In this document: piece after piece, positions 58,525 to 64,000 of the stretch
Layout of the letters: the number at the start of each line of letters is the position of its first letter
How positions within the stretch are numbered: the stretch's first letter is position 1
Assembly: GCA_900465665.1 (NCBI GenBank)
Contig: UBJO01000050.1
Location: 1-64,000 of the forward strand
From: Hyphomicrobiales bacterium
GTDB taxonomy: Bacteria > Pseudomonadota > Alphaproteobacteria > Rhizobiales > Rhizobiaceae
DNA length: 64,000 bases
Direction: 5' to 3'
Made by a program: the position numbers and the translations under genes
The notes under the pieces: model-generated
Told to the model about the DNA's origin: nothing
What the model saw: the letters and a program-made list of their open reading frames with translations, nothing else
Database searches by the model: none

Positions 58525-58690
58525 TTCGCGGAGCCTCCCTCATCCTGTCGCTTCGAATGCGGGAGTGCTCGTCCCTGCACGTTGTGCCCGCATCCTCAAA
58601 CCGAAGCAACCATAGCCAGACATGAAGGTCGGCCACACTATACTTAGGTTTGGGGTCTTTGTGGCCTTCAGGCTCGCGATTGACGTCGCA

Positions 58691-59239
58691 TCAGAACGTC
58701 GGCGGCGTGCAGGCGCTGATCACCTCGCATGGGACCGGTCCGACGCAGCGAAAGCGATGCGGGCGCCGGCTCTCGAAATAATAGGCATCACCGGGGCCCA
58801 GGATGCGGCGCTCGTCTTCGACCGTCACTTCCATGCGGCCCGAAAGCACGATGCCACCTTCTTCGCCCTCATGCACGAGCATGACCTTGCCGGTGTCGGC
58901 GCCCGGTTGATAGCATTCCTTGAGAATCTGTAGCTGTCTACCGAACAGGCTCTCGCCGATCTGCCGATAGGAAATCGGCCCCTTGCCGATCTCGACCAAT
59001 TCGTCGACAGCGTAAAACGCCTTGCGCGATTTCTGCGGTTCGAAGGCAAAGAACTCGGCCAGGCCGATCGGAATCCCGTCGAGAATCCGCTTCAATGCGC
59101 CGACCGATGGGTTGGATGAATTGGATTCGATCAGCGAAATGGTGGAGTTGGTGACACCCGCCCGCTTCGCCAGTTCGCGTTGCGAAAGATTGTGAAGCAT
59201 GCGCAAATGGCGCAAGCGCTGGCCGATATCGACGGACAT
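58691..59239 (-). CDS. XRE-family regulator with cupin domain
   Basis: A 182-residue PuuR-like regulator: an N-terminal HTH (IGQRLRHLRMLHNLSQRELAKRAGVTNSTISLIESNSSNPSVGALKRILDGI, residues 4-58) and a C-terminal cupin (about 100-180; VLSGRMEVTVEDERRILGPGDAYYFESRRPHRFRCVG). Such proteins control amine and amino-acid catabolism genes, with a small molecule in the cupin. The ATG at 59239 starts the HTH directly. It is divergent from an omega-aminotransferase gene, its probable target, with an inverted repeat between them. Confidence 0.9.
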   Translation of the reverse strand: MSVDIGQRLRHLRMLHNLSQRELAKRAGVTNSTISLIESNSSNPSVGALKRILDGIPIGLAEFFAFEPQKSRKAFYAVDELVEIGKGPISYRQIGESLFGRQLQILKECYQPGADTGKVMLVHEGEEGGIVLSGRMEVTVEDERRILGPGDAYYFESRRPHRFRCVGPVPCEVISACTPPTF

Positions 59240-59299
59240 GGTGTTTCCAAGGTTTCGAGTGTTCGAAATATAGCAACATTCGATTTTGAAGGCCATGAT

Positions 59300-59315
59300 T
59301 TTCAATGGGTTGAAA
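59300..59315. promoter_or_regulatory. Candidate operator of the XRE-cupin regulator
   Basis: TTTCAA-TGGG-TTGAAA is a perfect inverted repeat in the 150-base divergent gap. A related half-site TTTTGAAG lies about 18 bases away. Binding is not shown. Confidence 0.45.
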
Positions 59316-59388
59316 GCAGCCAGAAAAGGGCTTGTTCGAGAATCTGAATTGGCCGATCACTTCATCATCACCATTCCGGAGAGACCTC

Positions 59389-60723
59389 ATGGACCAGATC
59401 AGCAAAGCAAACAGCCCGTCGCTCGATAACTTCTGGATGCCGTTCACGGCCAACCGCCAATTCAAAGCGGCCCCGCGCCTGCTCGCTTCCGCCGAAGGCA
59501 TGTATTACACCGATGTCGACGGCAACAAGGTGCTGGATGGTACGGCTGGTCTTTGGTGCGTGAATGCCGGCCACGGCCGCAAGCGGATCGCCGAGGCGGT
59601 CGAGCGTCAGCTCATGACCATGGATTTCGCTCCGACCTTCCAGATGGGCCATCAGATCGCCTTTGATTTCGCCGAGCGGCTCGCCAAAATCGCCCCCGGT
59701 GGTCCGAGCGCGCAGCTTGATCGTGTGTTCTTCACCGGTTCCGGTTCCGAATCCGTTGATACAGCTCTCAAGATCGCCATCGCCTATCAGCGCGCCATCG
59801 GCCAGGGCACCCGCACTCGCATCATCGGCCGCGAAAAAGGCTATCACGGCGTCGGCTTCGGCGGCATCTCCGTCGGCGGCCTCGTCAACAACCGCCGCGT
59901 CTTCCCGCAGATTCCTGCCGATCACATGCGCCATACGCTCGACGTCGAACGCAATGCCTTCAGCAAGGGCCAGCCGGCCCATGGCATCGAGCTTGCCGAA
60001 GATCTGGAACGCCTGGTCGCCCTGCATGGCGCCGAAACCATCGCGGCTGTCATCGTCGAGCCGATGTCCGGTTCCGCCGGCGTTATCCTGCCGCCGAAGG
60101 GCTATCTTGAGCGCCTGCGCGCGATCGCCGACAAATACGGCATCCTGCTGATCTTCGACGAAGTCATCACCGGCTTTGGCCGTCTCGGCACCCCATTCGC
60201 CACCGATTACTTCGGCGTCGTGCCCGATCTCGTCACCACGGCGAAGGGCTTGACCAACGGCGCGATCCCGATGGGCGCGGTGTTTGCAAGCCGTAAGGTC
60301 TATGACGCGATGATGACCGGCCCTGAGAACGCTATCGAGCTCTTCCACGGCTACACCTATTCCGGCCACCCGGTTGCCAGCGCTGCCGGCATCGCCACGC
60401 TCGAGATTTACGCCGAAGAAGGCCTGCTGACGCGCGGTGCTGGTCTCACGGAAACCTGGCAGGAAGCGCTTCATTCGCTGAAGGGCCTGCCAAATGTCGT
60501 CGACATCCGCAACCTCGGCCTCGTCGGCGCCATCGAGCTCTCGTCGCGTGAAGGTGCGATCGGCGCCCGCGCCTATGACGTCTTCGTCGATTGCTTCAAG
60601 AAGGGTCTGCTGATCCGCGTCACCGGTGACACCATCGCGCTTTCGCCGCCGTTGATCATCGAAAAGGATCAGATCGAGACCATCGTCTCGATTATCGGCG
60701 ACGCGCTGAAGCGCGCAGCCTGA
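59389..60723 (+). CDS. Omega-amino acid:pyruvate aminotransferase (class III)
   Basis: A 444-residue PLP enzyme of the beta-alanine:pyruvate transaminase group. It starts NFWMPFTANRQFKAAPRLL, the group's typical N-terminus. Class-III marks are DEVITGFGRLG (257-267) and the PLP lysine K286 in TTAKGLTNGAIPMG; GSESVDTALKIA and FHGYTYSGHPVASAAG complete the site. Likely reactions: beta-alanine, 4-aminobutyrate or other omega-amines plus pyruvate, giving alanine. GGAGAG precedes the ATG. It is divergent from the XRE-cupin regulator. An aldehyde dehydrogenase partner, often adjacent, is not in the window. Confidence 0.92.
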   Translation: MDQISKANSPSLDNFWMPFTANRQFKAAPRLLASAEGMYYTDVDGNKVLDGTAGLWCVNAGHGRKRIAEAVERQLMTMDFAPTFQMGHQIAFDFAERLAKIAPGGPSAQLDRVFFTGSGSESVDTALKIAIAYQRAIGQGTRTRIIGREKGYHGVGFGGISVGGLVNNRRVFPQIPADHMRHTLDVERNAFSKGQPAHGIELAEDLERLVALHGAETIAAVIVEPMSGSAGVILPPKGYLERLRAIADKYGILLIFDEVITGFGRLGTPFATDYFGVVPDLVTTAKGLTNGAIPMGAVFASRKVYDAMMTGPENAIELFHGYTYSGHPVASAAGIATLEIYAEEGLLTRGAGLTETWQEALHSLKGLPNVVDIRNLGLVGAIELSSREGAIGARAYDVFVDCFKKGLLIRVTGDTIALSPPLIIEKDQIETIVSIIGDALKRAA

Positions 60724-60730
60724 TCAATTC

Positions 60731-60762
60731 GTTTCGGGCCTCGTTTTGACGAGGCCCGAAAC
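60731..60762. terminator. Hairpin between convergent genes
   Basis: GTTTCGGGCCTCG and CGAGGCCCGAAAC form a perfect 13-base stem around TTTTGA, 8 bases after the aminotransferase stop and 12 before the stop of the molybdoenzyme gene, so it probably serves both. Confidence 0.75.
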
Positions 60763-60773
60763 ACGCATCGAGC

Positions 60774-63071
60774 CTACTGCGCGGTCGCGCCGGTGACCGT
60801 CACCGGGACGCCCTTGTAAGCGGGCGTGCCCGAAGTGCGGTCGTAGGCGGAGAGCGCGATCAGCGCGTTCATCTCAGGGTAATAGCCGGCGATCGATCCG
60901 CGCGGAATATTGTACTCGATCGCGGTCAGGCCGCGCGCGCTGCGCGACTTTCCATCCGCCGACGGCAGGGAGACGACATTGATGATGTCGCCATCCGATA
61001 GCCCGCGTTTCGCGAGATCGTCCTTGTTCATGAAGATCACGTCGCGGCGGCCGAAAACGCCGCGGTAGCGATCGTCCATGCCGTAGATCGTGGTGTTGTA
61101 CTGGTCGTGGCTGCGCAGCGTCGTCAGCACGAGTGCGTCGGGGTTCTTCACCAGCGGGTCCTCATGCAGGCCACAGCCGATGAGGAAATTCGCCTTGCCG
61201 CTCTCCGTCTTCCAGCGACGCTCGGAGGCCGGCACATCCAGCCGGAAGCCGCCGCGAACACGCACGCGCTTGTTGAAGTCGAAGAAATCGGGAAAGACGA
61301 CTTCGATCTTGTAGCGGATCCTGTCGTAATCGGCGACCATGCCATCCCAATCGATCCCATAGCGATCGCCGAGTGTCGCCTTGGCTATGCCTGCGACGAT
61401 AGCGGGCTCGGATTTCAGCATCTCGCTCGGCGGGTTGAGGAAGCCGCGCGACGCATGGACCATCGACATGGAATCCTCGACGGTCACCGATTGCGGACCC
61501 GATGCCTGTGTGTCCAGATCGGTGCGGCCGAGGCACGGCAGAACGATCGAGGTCTTGGCGATCAGCAGATGCGAGCGATTGAGCTTGGTGGTGATGTGTA
61601 CCGCGAGATCCAGCTTGCGCATCGCTTCGAATGTGACCTCAGTGTCGGACATGGCGACCGCCAGATTGCCGCCGAGGCAGATCAGCGCCTTCGACGTGCC
61701 CTCCATGATCGCCTCGACGGATTCGATCGCGTTGTGCCCCTTCATGTCGGTCGGGCGGAAGCCGAAGGCCCGCTCCATGCCGTCGATCAGCGCCTTGTTG
61801 GGGATTTCGGTGATGCCGACCGTCCGGTCGCCCTGGACGTTTGAATGGCCGCGCAGGGGGCAGATGCCGGCGCCGGGGCGGCCGATATTGCCGCGCAGCA
61901 TTAAGAGGTTGGCGAGCTGCTGCACATTGCCCGTGCCATTGCTGTGCTGGGTGATGCCCATGCCGTAGCAAAGGATGACGCTCTTCGCCTTCACATAGAC
62001 ATCGGCAGCACTTTTCAGCGCCTCCCGCGTCAGGCCGGAGACAGTGACGATGCTGTCCCAGCTGGTGTTGTCGATATCCTCGCGCAGAGCCTCAAGGCCA
62101 GTCGTATGCTCGGCGATGAAGGCGCGGTCGAGCACGCCTGCACCGCCGGCGGCGAGATCGGCGTCATCGATCTCGAATACCCATTTCATCAGCCCCTTGA
62201 GCGCTGCGAGGTCTCCGCCGGTGCGGACCTGATGATAGGCCGAGGCAATCCGTGTCGACGACAGCGTCGCCATTTCGACCGGGTCCTGCGGCGAGGCGAA
62301 TTTCTCGAGCGCGCGCTCCTTCAGCGGATTGAAGACGATGATCGGCACGCCGCGCCGCGAGGCCTCGTGCAGCGTCGCCATCATGCGTGGATGGTTGGTG
62401 CCCGGATTGTGGCCGAAGCTGAAGATCGCATCGGTGTGGTCGAAATCCTCGAGGAGAACCGTGCCCTTGCCGACGCCGATCGACTTCGGCAGACCGACGC
62501 TGGTCGCCTCGTGGCACATGTTCGAGCAGTCGGGAAAATTGTTGGTGCCATAGGCGCGCACCAGAAGCTGATAGAGAAAGGCGGCCTCGTTGGACGCGCG
62601 CCCGGAGGTATAAAACTCAGCGTGGTGCGGATTCTCCAGCCGGTTGAGCCCGGCGCCGATGCGCGCGAAGGCATCGTCCCATTCGATCACCTCGTAGCGA
62701 TCGGTCTCGGCGTTGTAGATCATCGGATGCGTCAGGCGGCCCTCGTCTTCGAGACTGTGATCCGTCCATTCCCACAATTCAGACACCGTATGCTGGGCGA
62801 AAAAGCTCGGATCGACGCGCTTGGCAGTCGATTCCCAGGTAATGGCTTTGGCGCCGTTTTCGCAGAACTCGAAGGACGACGTGTGCTTGGGATCCGGCCA
62901 GGCGCAACCGGGGCAGTCGAAGCCCTCGGGCTTATTGGCCTTCAGAAGCGTCGCAGACCCCTGGGCGACCACCTGTTGGTGGGCAAGCGTCTTGGCGACA
63001 GCGCGCAGAGCGCCCCATCCTCCGGCCGGTGCGTCATACTTCTCAATTCCCTCGGGCCGCTTCTTCGCCAT
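60774..63071 (-). CDS. FdhF/YdeP family molybdopterin oxidoreductase
   Basis: A 765-residue molybdopterin enzyme of the YdeP type. Near the N-terminus CPGC (residues about 54-57) and a further Cys (CENGAKAITWES) could hold an iron-sulfur cluster. The molybdopterin domains show AEFYTSGRASNEAAFLYQLLVRAYGTNNFPDCSNMCHEATS, FSFGHNPGTNHPRMM, LCYGMGITQHSNGTGNVQQLANLLMLRGNIGRPGAG and, at the C-terminus, LTTLRSHDQYNTTIYGMDDRYRGVFGRRDVIFMN. E. coli YdeP is linked to acid resistance, but its reaction is unknown. No partner subunit gene is adjacent. It is monocistronic. Confidence 0.92.
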   Translation of the reverse strand: MAKKRPEGIEKYDAPAGGWGALRAVAKTLAHQQVVAQGSATLLKANKPEGFDCPGCAWPDPKHTSSFEFCENGAKAITWESTAKRVDPSFFAQHTVSELWEWTDHSLEDEGRLTHPMIYNAETDRYEVIEWDDAFARIGAGLNRLENPHHAEFYTSGRASNEAAFLYQLLVRAYGTNNFPDCSNMCHEATSVGLPKSIGVGKGTVLLEDFDHTDAIFSFGHNPGTNHPRMMATLHEASRRGVPIIVFNPLKERALEKFASPQDPVEMATLSSTRIASAYHQVRTGGDLAALKGLMKWVFEIDDADLAAGGAGVLDRAFIAEHTTGLEALREDIDNTSWDSIVTVSGLTREALKSAADVYVKAKSVILCYGMGITQHSNGTGNVQQLANLLMLRGNIGRPGAGICPLRGHSNVQGDRTVGITEIPNKALIDGMERAFGFRPTDMKGHNAIESVEAIMEGTSKALICLGGNLAVAMSDTEVTFEAMRKLDLAVHITTKLNRSHLLIAKTSIVLPCLGRTDLDTQASGPQSVTVEDSMSMVHASRGFLNPPSEMLKSEPAIVAGIAKATLGDRYGIDWDGMVADYDRIRYKIEVVFPDFFDFNKRVRVRGGFRLDVPASERRWKTESGKANFLIGCGLHEDPLVKNPDALVLTTLRSHDQYNTTIYGMDDRYRGVFGRRDVIFMNKDDLAKRGLSDGDIINVVSLPSADGKSRSARGLTAIEYNIPRGSIAGYYPEMNALIALSAYDRTSGTPAYKGVPVTVTGATAQ

Positions 63072-63299
63072 GGTCCTGCTTCTCCACGCTCTTTCTAGTC
63101 AGCTTAGCACCAGTCGGTGCTGCGCTGCACTATACCCAAGCATAGGACGTTGCCACAGCTCTATAAGCGCTGCCTGACGCCGCCAGATGCGCCGAACGGT
63201 TTGCCGTGGATATGCGAATGCCATACGAAAGCGGCTAGAGCCCATCGGTTCCGGCGGAGCGAAGACGAGGTGGTGGATGCTGTGCAATCACATGAAAAC

Positions 63300-63325
63300 G
63301 GATTGGCACGGGACCGCGCCAATCC
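63300..63325 (-). terminator. Terminator after the Hint-domain gene
   Basis: On the minus strand GGATTGGC/GCCAATCC closes a stem around GCGGTCCCGT and is followed by GTTTTC. It starts 34 bases after the stop at 63360. Confidence 0.7.
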
Positions 63326-63359
63326 GCTATGGAGAGCTTGAGCTGTTGGCCGGCTGCGA

Positions 63360-64000
63360 CTAGCCGACCAGTTCGCCGACGCGGCTCGAAATGCGTCGCG
63401 AGACGGCCTTGAACGGATCACGCATCGGTACGATGGGCGAAACGCCAAGCATCAGCAGAGCTTTCAGATGCTGCCGTCCGCTTTCTTCGCCAACCACGGG
63501 AGCATAAGGCGCCATACTGGGGCGGCGTTCGACGGGGTAAAGCTTCTCGAGTTCGACGAAATTATCGAAGCTCTCGTAGTGACTGCCGCGCAGCTGGAAT
63601 GTCTCGACCGGCGTGCCATCGGCAATCACCACGTCGTGGCTGTCGAGCAGGACGTTGTAGTATTCGATCGTTTCGCCGTCATCGCGCAAGGCCGATACGA
63701 TCGAGCTGCCGTTGACCAGATCCTTCGCGCGGACGAGAGCACCATCGACGTAAAGGGCGTGGCCAGCCGAAATGTAGAGATCTTGGCTCGGCATGCCGTC
63801 ATCCAGCGCACCCTTCGAGATGCGGACCGGCATGACGGATGGATGCCAGGATGCGACGCTCTTGCGGAATGTCTGGCGACCGATCCAGCGAATAGGCTTT
63901 GCTTCGCCCGAGATCGTTTCGACGAGATCTCCGAGGCACAGATCCTCGATCGCGACTTCGCCAGTCGGTGTCGCGATCAGTGTTCCACGCAGCAGGCATT
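63360..64000 (-). CDS. Hint-domain protein, 5' end cut by window edge
   Basis: The visible C-terminal ~213 residues form a Hint (Hedgehog/intein-like) domain: CLLRGTLIATPTGEVAIEDL at its beginning, GDLVETISGEAKPIRWIGRQTF, then QDLYISAGHALYVDGALVRAKDLVNGSSI and EYYNVLLDSHDVVIADGTPVETF. The catalytic-type Cys at the start and the histidine-rich blocks (SAGHAL, LDSHD) are present. In rhizobia such Hint domains end large exported or RTX-like proteins, and the part upstream here is outside the window. Whether self-cleavage occurs is unknown. A terminator follows. Confidence 0.85.
   Translation of the reverse strand, partial: CLLRGTLIATPTGEVAIEDLCLGDLVETISGEAKPIRWIGRQTFRKSVASWHPSVMPVRISKGALDDGMPSQDLYISAGHALYVDGALVRAKDLVNGSSIVSALRDDGETIEYYNVLLDSHDVVIADGTPVETFQLRGSHYESFDNFVELEKLYPVERRPSMAPYAPVVGEESGRQHLKALLMLGVSPIVPMRDPFKAVSRRISSRVGELVG

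Overview
The window is high-GC alphaproteobacterial DNA, almost certainly a repABC megaplasmid or chromid of a Rhizobium/Agrobacterium/Sinorhizobium-type bacterium (Rhizobiales). The direct evidence is a complete repA-repB-repC replication and partition operon on the minus strand (5521-9176), with a counter-transcribed RNA locus in the repB-repC gap and two parS-like palindromes just beyond repC. The species cannot be named from the sequence alone.

Layout. 1-506 is a frameshifted LysR remnant and 526-1701 a rhizobial DUF1612/HTH gene. 1840-4430 is a graveyard of insertion sequences: one IS1111-type transposase is split into two halves by a frameshifted IS110 copy and an IS256 N-terminal fragment. 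4431-5520 has no supportable gene apart from the two parS-like sites, followed by repABC. 9318-9790 is a broken class III adenylate cyclase. 9806-11812 is a fused permease/ATPase of the SbmA/BacA-YddA type. 12038-17415 is the stress module prkA-yeaH-spoVR plus a small gene with a textbook general-stress (EcfG) promoter. 17698-20127 is membrane PQQ glucose dehydrogenase. 21228-23460 is an agmatinase with a flavin amine oxidase.

23618-30628 is the most striking object in the window: a 2336-residue protein made almost wholly of about 285 octapeptide repeats, arranged over part of its length in 80-residue (240-nt) super-repeats. After it come MscS, a luciferase-like oxidoreductase, YghU, LtrA, two very small genes (one a 55-residue membrane protein), an M19 dipeptidase, two small genes including an XRE regulator, a glycine betaine/proline-type ABC system (38365-41439), and a five-gene sugar ABC operon ending in a GNAT gene (41875-46633) with a divergent GntR regulator and a candidate operator.

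47627-55015 holds a DUF882 peptidase-like protein, a CNNM/CBS/CorC membrane protein, a PAS-GGDEF diguanylate cyclase, several small unknown genes and a Gfo/Idh/MocA oxidoreductase. At 55203-55356 on the plus strand there is a probable small RNA whose three consecutive hairpins each expose CCUCCUCCC in the loop, like the alphaproteobacterial anti-Shine-Dalgarno RNAs (alpha-r14 / CcsR type). The right end holds a hydroxyacid dehydrogenase, an M24 peptidase, an orphan FixJ-type response regulator, an XRE-cupin regulator divergent from an omega-amino acid:pyruvate aminotransferase, an FdhF/YdeP molybdoenzyme, and a Hint-domain protein cut by the window edge.

How it fits together. Most loci look like typical accessory metabolism of soil bacteria: uptake of osmolytes and sugars, amine and amino-acid catabolism, periplasmic glucose oxidation, and general-stress functions. 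Transcription is mostly minus-strand. Mobile-element debris is confined to the flank next to repC.
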